Below are positions 1 through 8,872 of a stretch of 49,139 nt of DNA, piece by piece (position 1 is the stretch's first letter; every line of letters begins with the position of its first letter). The notes beneath the pieces were generated by a model, which saw nothing but the letters and a program-made list of their open reading frames with translations, was not told the origin of the DNA and made no database searches. The stretch is from Pseudomonas sp. UMAB-08 (GTDB lineage Bacteria; Pseudomonadota; Gammaproteobacteria; Pseudomonadales; Pseudomonadaceae): contig NZ_LT607438.1 of assembly GCF_900095225.1 (NCBI RefSeq), forward strand, positions 1-49,139. Reading direction: 5' to 3'. The position numbers and the translations under genes are program-made.

Positions 1-6
1 TAAAAG

Positions 7-38
7 GAAACGCCCCGACAAGTCGGGGCGTTTCTTTT
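7..38. terminator. Bidirectional intrinsic terminator
   Basis: A GC-rich hairpin with a 13-bp potential stem (7-19 with 22-34) is flanked by A-rich sequence on the left and TTTT on the right. It would end transcription entering from the left and could also end mgtE, which stops about 60 bases away on the minus strand. Confidence 0.8.
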
Positions 39-97
39 AGCCTCGGGAAACTGCGTTTTCACACAGTCTGTTCAGGCGGTTTTTTTATTAGTCGTAT

Positions 98-1540
98 TCA
101 AAGCAAGAAGACAGTGGCCAATCCCAGGAAGATAAAGAACCCTCCGCTGTCCGTCACCGCAGTAATCATCACGCTCGCCCCCATGGCCGGATCTCGCCCC
201 AGACGCGTCAGCGTCATAGGGATCAGCACCCCCATGAGCGCCGCAAGCAACAGATTGAGCGTCATGGCGGAGGTCATGACCACGCCAAGCGACCAACTGC
301 CATACAGCAAGTAAGCCACCACCCCGATTACACCGCCCCATATCACGCCATTGATCAGCGCGACCGCGAGTTCTTTGCGCATCAGGCGCGATGTATTACC
401 GGTACTGACCTGGTCCAACGCCATGGCCCGAACGATCATGGTAATGGTTTGATTACCGGAGTTACCGCCAATCCCGGCAACGATCGGCATCAACGCAGCC
501 AGCGCTACCAGTTTCTCGATAGAGCCCTCAAACAAACCGATGACGCGCGAAGCGATAAAGGCGGTGATCAAATTGATCGCCAGCCAGGCCCAGCGGTTGC
601 GCAAGGACTTCCAGACGGAGGCGAAGATGTCTTCCTCTTCGCGCAGACCCGCCATGTTGAGGACTTCGTTTTCGCTTTCTTCACGGATCAGGTCGACCAT
701 TTCATCGATGGTCAGACGCCCGATCAGCTTGCCATTCTTGTCCACCACTGGCGCTGAAATAAGGTCATAACGCTCAAAGGCTTGAGCCGCATCGTAGGCG
801 TCTTCATCCGGGTGGAAACTCACCGGATCGCTGGCCATCACTGCAGCCACCTGTTTATCGGGATCATTGACCAGCAAACGCTTGATCGGCAGCACGCCCT
901 TGAGCACACCGTCGTAATCAACCACGAACAGTTTATCGGTATGCCCAGGCAATTCTTTGAGGCGACGCAGATAACGCAACACTACTTCGAGGCTGACATC
1001 CTCACGGATAGTCACCATCTCGAAGTCCATCAGCGCACCGACCTGCTCCTCGTCGTAAGACAAAGCAGACCGTACGCGCTCACGTTGCTGGCCATCGAGG
1101 GCCTCCATGAGCTCATGGACAACGTCACGCGGCAATTCAGGTGCAAGGTCAGCCAGTTCGTCGGCGTCCATCTCTCTGGCAGCAGCCAGGAGCTCGTGAT
1201 CGTCCATGTCGGCGATCAGTGTTTCACGGACAGAATCGGAAACTTCAAGAAGGATATCGCCGTCGCGCTCGGCTTTTACCAACTGCCAGACCGTCAGACG
1301 TTCTGCGAGGGGCAAGGCTTCGAGGATGTAAGCGACGTCGGCAGAGTGAAGGTCATCGAGTTTGCGTTGCAACTCGACGAGGTTCTGCCGGTGAACGAGG
1401 TTTTCTACGCGGTCATGATGCTGACCTTCCTGACGATGAGTCAGGTCTTCGACCACACGCTGACGATGCAGCAGCTCAACAACTTGAGCGAGGCGATCTT
1501 GCAGGCTTTCTTGTGTTTTTTTTACTTCTATTTCGGTCAT
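98..1540 (-). CDS. mgtE: Magnesium transporter MgtE
   Basis: This is a 480-residue inner-membrane Mg2+ channel/transporter of the MgtE family. The N-terminal cytosolic superhelical domain (about residues 45-150) is followed by two CBS domains (about 150-275), which in the family sense intracellular Mg2+ and close the pore. A C-terminal membrane domain of about five helices follows (about 315-480), with the conserved GIGGNSGNQ stretch near residue 360 and a PMTLTRLGRDPAMGASV segment near the end. Length and domain order are normal for the family. The ATG at 1540 fits the start, with purine-rich sequence upstream. The gene is monocistronic: the next gene is divergent and starts 309 bases away. 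No Mg2+ leader riboswitch was recognised. Confidence 0.95.
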   Translation of the reverse strand: MTEIEVKKTQESLQDRLAQVVELLHRQRVVEDLTHRQEGQHHDRVENLVHRQNLVELQRKLDDLHSADVAYILEALPLAERLTVWQLVKAERDGDILLEVSDSVRETLIADMDDHELLAAAREMDADELADLAPELPRDVVHELMEALDGQQRERVRSALSYDEEQVGALMDFEMVTIREDVSLEVVLRYLRRLKELPGHTDKLFVVDYDGVLKGVLPIKRLLVNDPDKQVAAVMASDPVSFHPDEDAYDAAQAFERYDLISAPVVDKNGKLIGRLTIDEMVDLIREESENEVLNMAGLREEEDIFASVWKSLRNRWAWLAINLITAFIASRVIGLFEGSIEKLVALAALMPIVAGIGGNSGNQTITMIVRAMALDQVSTGNTSRLMRKELAVALINGVIWGGVIGVVAYLLYGSWSLGVVMTSAMTLNLLLAALMGVLIPMTLTRLGRDPAMGASVMITAVTDSGGFFIFLGLATVFLL

Positions 1541-1849
1541 AGGCGAACTCCACTCCCAGCAGCGGAGTACGCCGGGGAGATCAATCAGTCAATTCGTGAT
1601 TGGTAAAACGTAATTCTGAGTAACTACTGGGTAAGTCCATGGAAGTATTCCACAAGCCCCGGCGGGGCTGACGGGCGCAATGATACACCGCTTGAGAGCA
1701 TCGCACGCTACAAAATCTTGGCAAGAACAAGCGCTTGCGCGACAAAATTGAATCAATACATGTACGACGTTACATCCCGAGAAGAAAGCACGCGCCCTGT
1801 CAAATAAGCATGGACTAGCCTTGAAGACAGCTGTCACGGAGGACGCTGA
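1541..1849. other. Divergent intergenic region mgtE / DUF4124 gene
   Basis: These 309 bases carry the promoters of two divergent genes. A small palindrome (AGCCCCG/CGGGGCT near 1660-1674) is visible, but I see no RNA gene, known operator or credible ORF. Ribosome binding sequence CGGAGG precedes the start at 1850. Confidence 0.5.
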
Positions 1850-2377
1850 ATGCCCGCCACTGCTCGAACACCCCTATTGCTTGCCCTGCTATGCCTTCCC
1901 CTGCCAACACTGGCAACAACCGTTCAACGCTGCGAAGACGCCCAAGGGAATATCACTTTCACGTCCCAGGGCTGCCCTAGCGGTCATAGCCTGCTCCTGC
2001 AAAGCACCTATAACGCACCACCAGGCAACGCAACCCATCTGCTGCCCGAATCTACGCCCTCCTCAAGACAGGTCCTGGCGCCATCGGACAATCGCCGAGC
2101 ACACAAAGAACTGGTAGTCGTCGGCCAGAGAGACGACGGGTGCGAAAATCAAGTGAGTAGCGAACAACGGCGGCGGGCGATCATCAATCAGCGAGTCCGA
2201 GCAGGCATGAGTTTCCGGGATGTGGAAAGCTCACTGGGCAAGCCGGATAAAATAGCCAAACGAAACGGAGAAACCCGCTATCACTACAGCGAAAAGAAGG
2301 GCCGCAGCAATCAGGTTGTATTCGACGAGAACGGATGCGTAAAGGGCAAACGCCAGAAAGCAAAAAGCCCGCATTAA
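1850..2377 (+). CDS. DUF4124-type envelope protein with BamE/SmpA-like C-terminal segment
   Basis: A 175-residue secreted protein of unknown function. Residues 1-22 form a signal peptide (hydrophobic core LLLALLCLPLP, cleavage probably after TLA). The next part has the DUF4124 pattern: C28, D30, G33 and a second Cys in SQGCPSG, which may form a disulfide. Residues about 117-160 (RAGMSFRDVESSLGKP, then GETRYHY) resemble the SmpA/OmlA-like fold found in several outer membrane proteins, but this is pattern recognition, not a search result. CGGAGG seven bases upstream supports the ATG at 1850. The last codons enter the stem of the downstream terminator. Confidence 0.7.
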   Translation: MPATARTPLLLALLCLPLPTLATTVQRCEDAQGNITFTSQGCPSGHSLLLQSTYNAPPGNATHLLPESTPSSRQVLAPSDNRRAHKELVVVGQRDDGCENQVSSEQRRRAIINQRVRAGMSFRDVESSLGKPDKIAKRNGETRYHYSEKKGRSNQVVFDENGCVKGKRQKAKSPH

Positions 2378-2390
2378 ATGCGGGCTTTTT
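2362..2390. terminator. Intrinsic terminator overlapping a stop codon
   Basis: A perfect stem GCCCGCAT/ATGCGGGC is flanked by AAAAA and TTTTT, so it can act in both directions: for the gene ending at 2377 (the stop lies in the loop region) and for the minus-strand tRNA transcript that reaches here. Confidence 0.85.
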
Positions 2391-2396
2391 GGTGTT

Positions 2397-2473
2397 TGGT
2401 GCACTCGACAGGATTCGAACCTGTGACCGCTCGGTTCGTAGCCGAGTACTCTATCCAGCTGAGCTACGAGTGC
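2397..2473 (-). tRNA. tRNA-Arg (anticodon ACG), copy 1
   Basis: 77 nt with encoded CCA. Reading the minus strand gives acceptor arms GCACTCG/CGAGTGC, D arm AGCTCAGCTGGAT, anticodon loop CTACGAA (ACG) and T arm GGTTCGAATCC. It decodes CGU/CGC/CGA after A34 deamination. Confidence 0.97.
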
Positions 2474-2546
2474 AATTGGCGTTTGATAAACCAGACCACC
2501 GCTGGTTGAAGCAAGTTGCTTACATCACTGTAAACAACCCTTTAAA

Positions 2547-2623
2547 TGGTGCACTCGACAGGATTCGAACCTGTGACCGCTCGGTTCGTAGCCGAGTACT
2601 CTATCCAGCTGAGCTACGAGTGC
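2547..2623 (-). tRNA. tRNA-Arg (anticodon ACG), copy 2
   Basis: Same 77-nt sequence as the copy at 2397-2473, including the encoded CCA. The two copies are separated by 73 bases and are probably co-transcribed, with this copy first. Confidence 0.97.
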
Positions 2624-2730
2624 ATTTGTTGCCGCGCATTATAGATCGTTTAATCATTTCGTCAAGCACTTTTGCGAGTAAATTCAAACACTTACCGCTC
2701 AAGCCAGATTACAACGCCCTACATAAATAA

Positions 2731-2821
2731 TGGCGGAGAAGGGGGGATTCGAACCCCCGACACCCTTTTGAGGTGTACTCCCTTAGCAGGGGAGCGCCTT
2801 CGGCCACTCGGCCACCTCTCC
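2731..2821 (-). tRNA. tRNA-Ser (anticodon GCT)
   Basis: 91 nt with encoded CCA. Minus-strand reading gives acceptor GGAGAGG, anticodon loop CTGCTAA (GCT), a long class II variable arm (about ACACCTCAAAAGGGTGT) and T arm GGTTCGAATCC. It decodes AGU/AGC. Confidence 0.97.
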
Positions 2822-2883
2822 GCAACACGGGGCGTATAATAACCGCCTTTTCCCCGTTTGCAAAGCCAAAAATTCAATAAAAA

Positions 2884-3072
2884 TTAATGGCTTGGTTCCT
2901 GGTCCTTCTCTTTCTTGATACGCAGGTAAATTTCCTCACGGTGAACAGCCACTTCTTTGGGGGCATTGACACCAATTCGTACTTGATTACCTTTAACGCC
3001 GAGCACGGTCACTGTGATTTCACCATCACCAATGATCAGGCTTTCTGCGCACCGACGAGTCAGAATCAACAT
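2884..3072 (-). CDS. rsmA: Carbon storage regulator RsmA/CsrA
   Basis: A 62-residue post-transcriptional regulator that, as a dimer, binds GGA motifs in mRNA leaders and represses translation; it is titrated by RsmX/Y/Z-type sRNAs. The protein begins MLILTRR, has the VLGVKGNQVRIGVNAPKEV core and the HREEIY motif with the RNA-binding Arg45. One residue is added in the first turn (GDGEI) compared with enteric CsrA, which I recall as typical of P. putida/fluorescens RsmA. A longer upstream start exists but the family start is at 3072, preceded by AGGAGAAAAGT. It sits downstream of lysC in the same direction, after a lysC terminator. Confidence 0.96.
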   Translation of the reverse strand: MLILTRRCAESLIIGDGEITVTVLGVKGNQVRIGVNAPKEVAVHREEIYLRIKKEKDQEPSH

Positions 3073-3210
3073 ACTTTTCTCCTCACGCACTACTTTCAGG
3101 GACAACAGTCTGCAAAGCTAAAACAGCATTGGCCTACAACAAAATGAGCAATAGACCTACACCTGAGTATTGACTAGCGCAAAGAAAAGAACAGCCTTCC
3201 TACGCAGATC

Positions 3211-3246
3211 AAAAAAACGAAAGGCGCGGATCAACCGCGCCTTTCG
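3211..3246 (-). terminator. lysC terminator
   Basis: On the minus strand a 12-bp stem (3235-3246 with 3218-3229, loop 3230-3234) is followed by seven Ts, ten bases after the lysC stop. This separates lysC from rsmA transcriptionally. Confidence 0.88.
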
Positions 3247-3255
3247 GGCAACGCA

Positions 3256-4491
3256 TCACTCGCCCTGTCGGGCCGGAGCGTCCAATTCAAACGCCGTGTG
3301 CAACGCACGCACTGCCAGCTCCAGGTATTTCTCTTCGATAACCACGGACACCTTGATTTCAGACGTCGAAATCATCTGGATGTTGATGCTTTCCTTGGCC
3401 AGCGATTCGAACATACGGCTGGCGACACCCGCGTGCGAACGCATGCCCACACCCACGATCGACACCTTGGCGATCTTGGTATCACCGACAACCTCACGAG
3501 CGCCAATTTCACGCGCCGTGTTTTCCAGCACCAGCAAGGCGGCCTGATAGTCGTTGCGATGCACGGTGAACGTGAAATCGGTGGTGTTATCGTGCGCGAC
3601 ATTCTGCACGATCATGTCCACTTCAATGTTCGCGCCACTGATAGGGCCCAGAATCTTGAAGGCCACCCCTGGGTTATCCGGCACGCCACGGATGGTCAGC
3701 TTGGCTTCATCACGGTTGAAGGCGATACCGGAAATGATCGGCTGTTCCATGGATTCCTCTTCATCAATGGTAATGAGGGTGCCCGGACCCTCCTGGAAAC
3801 TGTGCAGAACGCGCAGTGGAACGTTGTACTTGCCAGCAAACTCGACCGCACGGATTTGCAGCACCTTCGAACCGAGGCTGGCCATTTCCAGCATCTCTTC
3901 AAAGGTGATCTTGTCCAAGCGTTGAGCCTGCGACACCACACGCGGGTCGGTGGTGTAGACGCCATCGACGTCGGTATAGATCTGGCATTCGTCAGCTTTC
4001 AACGCAGCCGCCAGGGCCACGCCGGTCGTGTCCGAACCACCGCGACCGAGGGTGGTGATATTGCCGTGCTCATCGACGCCCTGGAAACCGGCGACAACGA
4101 CTACCCTGCCCGCCTTCAGATCGGCACGAATCTTCTGATCGTCGATTTGAAGAATACGCGCCTTGTTGTGCGCGCTGTCGGTCAGGATACGTACCTGATT
4201 GCCGGTGTAGGACACCGCTGGCACGCCACGCTTGATCAAGGCCATGGCCAGCAAGGCAATGGTCACTTGCTCGCCCGTGGACACAATCACATCCAGCTCA
4301 CGCGGAACCGGTTGGTCGCTGATCTGCTTGGCCAATCCGATCAGGCGATTGGTCTCGCCACTCATGGCTGACAACACAACCACCAGCTCGACGCCTGCAT
4401 CGTGGAACTTTTTAACCTTGTCGGCCACCTGCTCGATTCGCTCGATAGAGCCAACGGAGGTGCCTCCAAATTTCTGTACGATTAAAGCCAT
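3256..4491 (-). CDS. lysC: Aspartate kinase LysC (alpha subunit; internal start for beta)
   Basis: 411 residues. It phosphorylates L-aspartate with ATP in the first step of the lysine, threonine, methionine and diaminopimelate pathway. The N-terminal amino acid kinase domain shows KFGGTSVG at 8-15 and the TLGRGGSDTT loop near 147-156. Two ACT domains follow from about residue 265 for allosteric control. Met248 (ATG at 3750) is preceded by GAGGAATCC, a good ribosome binding sequence. Several aspartokinases of this class make a beta subunit from such an internal start, and I recall this for P. fluorescens, so a 164-residue beta form (3256-3750) is likely. It lies 96 bases after alaS on the same strand. 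Confidence 0.96.
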   Translation of the reverse strand: MALIVQKFGGTSVGSIERIEQVADKVKKFHDAGVELVVVLSAMSGETNRLIGLAKQISDQPVPRELDVIVSTGEQVTIALLAMALIKRGVPAVSYTGNQVRILTDSAHNKARILQIDDQKIRADLKAGRVVVVAGFQGVDEHGNITTLGRGGSDTTGVALAAALKADECQIYTDVDGVYTTDPRVVSQAQRLDKITFEEMLEMASLGSKVLQIRAVEFAGKYNVPLRVLHSFQEGPGTLITIDEEESMEQPIISGIAFNRDEAKLTIRGVPDNPGVAFKILGPISGANIEVDMIVQNVAHDNTTDFTFTVHRNDYQAALLVLENTAREIGAREVVGDTKIAKVSIVGVGMRSHAGVASRMFESLAKESINIQMISTSEIKVSVVIEEKYLELAVRALHTAFELDAPARQGE

Positions 4492-4554
4492 CTCAAAGCA
4501 GCCTCAGCCCGTGAAGGGCGCCCATTAAACATTCAAACCCATCAAAGCGCCAAA

Positions 4555-4575
4555 GCCTGCCGTCAAACGGCAGGC
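4555..4575 (-). terminator. Hairpin between alaS and lysC
   Basis: A perfect 9-bp stem (GCCTGCCGT/ACGGCAGGC, 3-base loop) lies just after the alaS stop. No strong T run follows (TTTGGCG), so it may only partly terminate, or stabilise the upstream message. Confidence 0.5.
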
Positions 4576-4587
4576 CTGGTGGACGAC

Positions 4588-7206
4588 TTAAACACCCTGC
4601 TCGACAAAGGGCACGGTCAACGCCAGCGCTGCATCCAGTGCACCGGCATCAACACCACCACCCTGAGCCATATCAGGACGACCACCGCCTTTACCGCCCA
4701 CGGCAGCGGCCGCTTGCTTCATCAAATCACCGGCTTTGAGTTGGCCAGTCAGGTCCTTGGTTACGCCTGCAACCAATACGACCTTATCTTCATGGACACT
4801 GCCAAGCAGGATCACTGCGCGGCCGAGCTTGTTCTTTAATTGATCAACCAGCGCCAACAGGGCTTTGCCATCCTGACCGTCAAGGCGTACGGCAAGGACT
4901 TTCACCCCTTTGACATCCAGCGCGGCCGACGACAGATCGTCACCCGCGGCACTGGCTGCCTTGGCCTGCAATTGTTCGAGTTGTTTTTCCAACTGGCGGT
5001 TACGCTCCAGTACAGCCGAGAGCTTGTCCAGCACGTTGTCGCGACTGCCCTTGATCAGCGTCGCGGCTTCCTTGAGTGTGTCTTCGGCCGCGTTGAGGTA
5101 GGCCAGCGCCGCAGCGCCAGTGACCGCTTCGATACGCCGAACGCCTGCAGCAACGCCACCTTCACTGATGATTTTCAGCAACGCGATGTCGCCAGTGCGA
5201 TTGGCGTGAATGCCACCACACAGCTCGACCGAGAAGTCGCCACCCATGCTCAGTACGCGCACGCTGTCGCCGTACTTCTCGCCAAACAGCGCCATGGCGC
5301 CTTTCTTCTTGGCGGTCTCGATATCGGTTTCTTCGGTTTCGACCGGGGAGTTCTTGCGCACTTCGCGGTTTACGATGTCTTCCAGAGCTTTCAACTGCTC
5401 TGGCTTGATCGCTTCGAAGTGGCTGAAGTCAAAACGCAGGCGTTGACTGTCGACCAGCGACCCCTTCTGCTGTACGTGCTCACCGAGCACCTGACGCAAC
5501 GCGGCGTGCAGCAAGTGCGTCGCCGAGTGGTTCAGGGATGTGGCGTGGCGAACCTCGGCATCGACTTCTGCATTGAGCTCGATACCCACTTTAAGACTGC
5601 CTGCAGCCTGGACGCCGTGGTGCAGGAACGCGCCGCCGGTTTTGGTGGTGTCACGCACGTCGAAACGCACGGCACCCGCCGACAGATAACCGCAGTCGCC
5701 AATCTGACCACCGGATTCGGCATAGAACGGCGTCTGATCGAGGATCACAACGCCCTCTTCGCCTTCGCTCAATTGCTCGACCGCCTGGCCATCTTTATAG
5801 AGCGCAATCACCTTGGCGACAGCGCGAGTAGCGGTGTAACCGATGAAGCGAGTGGGCTCATCAACCTTGACCAGGCTGTTGTAGTCCATGCCAAACGAAC
5901 TGGCCGAACGAGCGCGCACGCGCTGGGCGTCCATTTCGCGCTCAAAGCCTTCCTCATCAAGGGTCAGGTTACGTTCGCGTGCGATATCGCCGGTCAGGTC
6001 CATCGGGAAACCGTAGGTGTCATACAGCTTGAACACCACATCACCCGGCACCACGCTGCCTTTGAGTTCAGCCAGATCCTGCTCGAGGATCTTCAAACCC
6101 TGCTCCAGGGTCTTGGCGAATTGCTCTTCTTCAGCCTTGAGCACGCGCTCGATGTGCGCTTGCTGCTCGGTCAATTCCGGGAAAGCGCCGCCCATTTCCG
6201 CGACCAGCGCGCCAACGATCTGATAGAAGAAGCTGCCTGTGGCGCCCAGCTTGTTGCCATGGCGGCAGGCGCGACGAATGATCCGGCGCAGTACATAACC
6301 GCGACCTTCGTTGGACGGCAGCACACCGTCGGCGATCAGGAAACCGCAAGAACGGATGTGGTCTGCCACGACTTTGAGCGAAGGCTGCATGTCGTTGCTG
6401 CAACCGATGGCCTTGGCTGAAGCGACCAGCAGGTTCTGGAACAGGTCGATCTCGTAGTTCGAATGCACGTGCTGCAGCACGGCACTGATCCGCTCCAGGC
6501 CCATGCCGGTGTCCACCGACGGCGCTGGCAACGGATGCAGCACGCCATCGGCAGTGCGGTTGAACTGCATGAACACGTTGTTCCAGATCTCGATATAACG
6601 GTCGCCGTCTTCTTCAGGCGAGCCCGGTGGACCACCCCAGATGTCAGCGCCGTGATCGTAAAAAATCTCGGTGCACGGACCGCAAGGGCCTGTATCGCCC
6701 ATGGTCCAGAAGTTATCGGAGGCGTACGGCGCGCCTTTGTTGTCGCCGATACGCACCATGTGCTCGACCGGCACCCCGATTTCCTTGGTCCAGATATCGT
6801 AAGCCTCGTCATCGCTGGCGTAGACCGTGACCCACAGCTTTTCCTTGGGCAGGTTCAACACACCGGTCAGGAAGGTCCAGGCGTAGGTGATGGCATCGCG
6901 CTTGAAATAATCACCAAAGCTGAAGTTACCCAGCATTTCGAAGAACGTGTGGTGACGAGCCGTGTAACCGACGTTTTCCAGGTCGTTGTGCTTACCACCG
7001 GCACGCACGCATTTCTGGCTACTGACCGCACGGGTGTAGGCGCGCTTTTCCTGACCCAGGAAGCAATCCTTGAACTGGTTCATCCCCGCGTTGGTAAACA
7101 GCAGGGTGGGGTCATTGCCCGGAATCAAAGAGCTGGAGGCTACACGGGTGTGACCTTGCTCTTCGAAGAAGCGAAGGAAGGCTTCACGGATTTCTGCGCT
7201 TTTCAT
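4588..7206 (-). CDS. alaS: Alanyl-tRNA synthetase
   Basis: 872 residues; charges tRNA-Ala and clears Ser/Gly mischarging. The class II aminoacylation core is N-terminal (ARHHTFFEMLGNFSFGDYFK region near residues 84-103). The editing domain carries the zinc ligands in HSATHLLHA and CGGIHANRTGD, and the C-terminal C-Ala/DHHA1 region is rich in Gly and Ala (GGKGGGRPDMAQGGG). A 22-residue upstream extension is open, but MKSAEIREAFLRFFEEQGH is the family start and ATG 7206 is preceded by GGAAGAATCT. The length is normal. Confidence 0.97.
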   Translation of the reverse strand: MKSAEIREAFLRFFEEQGHTRVASSSLIPGNDPTLLFTNAGMNQFKDCFLGQEKRAYTRAVSSQKCVRAGGKHNDLENVGYTARHHTFFEMLGNFSFGDYFKRDAITYAWTFLTGVLNLPKEKLWVTVYASDDEAYDIWTKEIGVPVEHMVRIGDNKGAPYASDNFWTMGDTGPCGPCTEIFYDHGADIWGGPPGSPEEDGDRYIEIWNNVFMQFNRTADGVLHPLPAPSVDTGMGLERISAVLQHVHSNYEIDLFQNLLVASAKAIGCSNDMQPSLKVVADHIRSCGFLIADGVLPSNEGRGYVLRRIIRRACRHGNKLGATGSFFYQIVGALVAEMGGAFPELTEQQAHIERVLKAEEEQFAKTLEQGLKILEQDLAELKGSVVPGDVVFKLYDTYGFPMDLTGDIARERNLTLDEEGFEREMDAQRVRARSASSFGMDYNSLVKVDEPTRFIGYTATRAVAKVIALYKDGQAVEQLSEGEEGVVILDQTPFYAESGGQIGDCGYLSAGAVRFDVRDTTKTGGAFLHHGVQAAGSLKVGIELNAEVDAEVRHATSLNHSATHLLHAALRQVLGEHVQQKGSLVDSQRLRFDFSHFEAIKPEQLKALEDIVNREVRKNSPVETEETDIETAKKKGAMALFGEKYGDSVRVLSMGGDFSVELCGGIHANRTGDIALLKIISEGGVAAGVRRIEAVTGAAALAYLNAAEDTLKEAATLIKGSRDNVLDKLSAVLERNRQLEKQLEQLQAKAASAAGDDLSSAALDVKGVKVLAVRLDGQDGKALLALVDQLKNKLGRAVILLGSVHEDKVVLVAGVTKDLTGQLKAGDLMKQAAAAVGGKGGGRPDMAQGGGVDAGALDAALALTVPFVEQGV

Positions 7207-7352
7207 AGATTCTTCCACGGAGACGGCGGCCAGAGGCAAGTGCAAAATGTCAAAAGAGGGTGCGACTTGCAAAGGGCCGCATTATATAGGCGTTGCGCCG
7301 TCGGTACAGCGTGTTTGTACGATAGAAACAAGCAATTGGATCGTCGGCAACG

Positions 7353-8357
7353 TCACCCTTTAGCGAACTCGGCAAATGCCGCCACGACCTGTTCGATCTG
7401 AATACGCGATACATCCAGGTGCGTGACCATCCGCAGACGCGCTGCGGCACTGAGCTTGATGCCCCGTTCAGCGCAAAAAGCCTTGAGCGCTTCAGCCCGA
7501 TCATCAACCTGCACGTACACCATGTTGGTCTGTACCGGTTCGACCTGATAGCCCAGCCCGCGCAAACGTTCGGCCAGAAATTGGGCATTGACATGGTCGT
7601 CGGCCAATCGCTCGACGTGGTGCTCCAACGCATACAGCCCGGCAGCAGCAAGAATCCCGGCCTGACGCATACCGCCCCCGACCATCTTGCGCAAACGGCG
7701 GGCTTTGCCAATCAGTTCGGTCGTCCCGCACAACACTGAACCAACCGGGGCGCCCAAGCCTTTGGACAGGCACACCGAGACAGAATCAAAGTACTGGGTG
7801 ATTTCTTTGGCATCAACCCCCAGCTTCACCGCCGCGTTGTACACGCGCGCGCCGTCCAGGTGCAAGGCCAGCCCCTGCTCATCACACAAGGTTCGAGCGG
7901 CGGCCAGATAAGACAGGGGTAAAACCTTGCCCTGCATGGTGTCTTCCAGCGCCAGAAGTCGGGTACGGGCAAAGTGGAAATCATCAGGCTTGATCGCGGC
8001 CAATACCTGATTCAAATCCAGCGAACCATCCGCCTGGACGTCCAGCGGTTGCGGCTGAATCGAGCCCAATACCGCAGCCCCGCCGCCTTCATATTTATAG
8101 GTATGCGCTTGTTGACCGACGATGTATTCATCGCCGCGCCCACAATGGGCCATCAAACCGAGCAAATTGCTCATGGTGCCGCTGGGTACAAACAGTCCCG
8201 CTGCAAACCCGAGCCGATCAGCCAGATGCGCCTCAAGACGGTTCACTGTCGGATCTTCGCCATACACATCATCGCCCAACGGCGCACGTGACATGGCGTC
8301 GAGCATTCCAGCCGTGGGCTGGGTCACGGTGTCACTGCGCAGATCAATAACCGTCAC
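7353..8357 (-). CDS. ltaE: Low-specificity L-threonine aldolase
   Basis: 334 residues, PLP-dependent fold type I; cleaves L-threonine/L-allo-threonine to glycine and acetaldehyde. Recognised by the N-terminal IDLRSDTVTQPT, GDDVYGEDPTVN, the AAVLGSIQPQPLD stretch, and the Schiff-base lysine in VCLSKGLGAPVGS. The start is GTG at 8357 (Val-Thr-Val-Ile-Asp-Leu), chosen because the conserved sequence begins there and GGAGCT lies upstream; longer upstream starts add residues not seen in the family. It is close in pattern to E. coli LtaE. The FMN riboswitch lies upstream on the opposite strand. Confidence 0.93.
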   Translation of the reverse strand: MTVIDLRSDTVTQPTAGMLDAMSRAPLGDDVYGEDPTVNRLEAHLADRLGFAAGLFVPSGTMSNLLGLMAHCGRGDEYIVGQQAHTYKYEGGGAAVLGSIQPQPLDVQADGSLDLNQVLAAIKPDDFHFARTRLLALEDTMQGKVLPLSYLAAARTLCDEQGLALHLDGARVYNAAVKLGVDAKEITQYFDSVSVCLSKGLGAPVGSVLCGTTELIGKARRLRKMVGGGMRQAGILAAAGLYALEHHVERLADDHVNAQFLAERLRGLGYQVEPVQTNMVYVQVDDRAEALKAFCAERGIKLSAAARLRMVTHLDVSRIQIEQVVAAFAEFAKG

Positions 8358-8576
8358 GATAGAGCTCCATGAAATGTTCAAAACCTGGAAAGTGAACGCA
8401 ATAACAGTCCTGCAATCACTCATTACTGAGGCCATTGAGTACTTTATTCAAGGTAGCACGCCAAGGACCGACCACTTCGATATAAGAAAAAGTCAGGACA
8501 CCCTGACTAAAGTGTCCATGCACACTCGAGAAAACTATGATAAAAAATGCGCGCCGGCAGAAATGCTGTCGGCAAC

Positions 8577-8738
8577 GTTCTCAGGGCGGGGTGTGATTCC
8601 CCACCGGCGGTAATAACGCGACATGCGTTTAGCCCGCGAGCGCTTGTGGTGCAGGATGCTTCGGCTCCCGCCCTGACAAGGTCAGCAGACTCGGTGTGAT
8701 TCCGGGGCCGACGGTCATAGTCCGGATGAAGAGAGAAC
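8577..8738 (+). promoter_or_regulatory. FMN riboswitch (RFN element)
   Basis: The conserved RFN core is visible: P1 strands GTTCTC (8577-8582) and GAGAAC (8733-8738), then AGGGCGGGGTGTGATTCCCC with CACCGGCGGTA, AGCCCGCGAGCG, GTCAGCAGACTCGGTG, TTCCGGGGCCGACGGT, and CATAGTCCGGATGAAG. It lies about 135 bases before the lumazine synthase gene at 8873. FMN binding is expected to lower expression of that gene. Confidence 0.97.
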
Positions 8739-8840
8739 GGGATTGGCACCAAAGGGCCGTATCGTGCGCATTGCCATGAACACTTTTGCATTCTGGCCAT
8801 GATCTCGACGTACCCTTGAATCCCATTCGATCCAAAGCGC

Positions 8841-8861
8841 CCTGTTTTTTTTATAAACAGG
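8841..8861 (+). promoter_or_regulatory. Hairpin covering the ribosome binding site of ribH
   Basis: CCTGTTT (8841-8847) can pair with AAACAGG (8855-8861) over a 7-base U-rich loop. The 3' strand contains the first bases of the AGGAG ribosome binding sequence (8859-8863). This may be part of the riboswitch expression platform (translational control), which is inference. Confidence 0.5.
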
Positions 8862-8872
8862 AGTCAGAACAG

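Noticed and set aside
2335..2730. 131-codon plus-strand frame with a repeated DRIRTCDRSVRSRVLYPAELRV peptide
   Set aside because: It is the antisense of the two tRNA-Arg genes, a well-known annotation artefact.
4840..6420. 526-codon plus-strand open frame opposite alaS
   Set aside because: Shadow of alaS in a high-GC genome; residues rich in His, Gln, Leu as expected for antisense.
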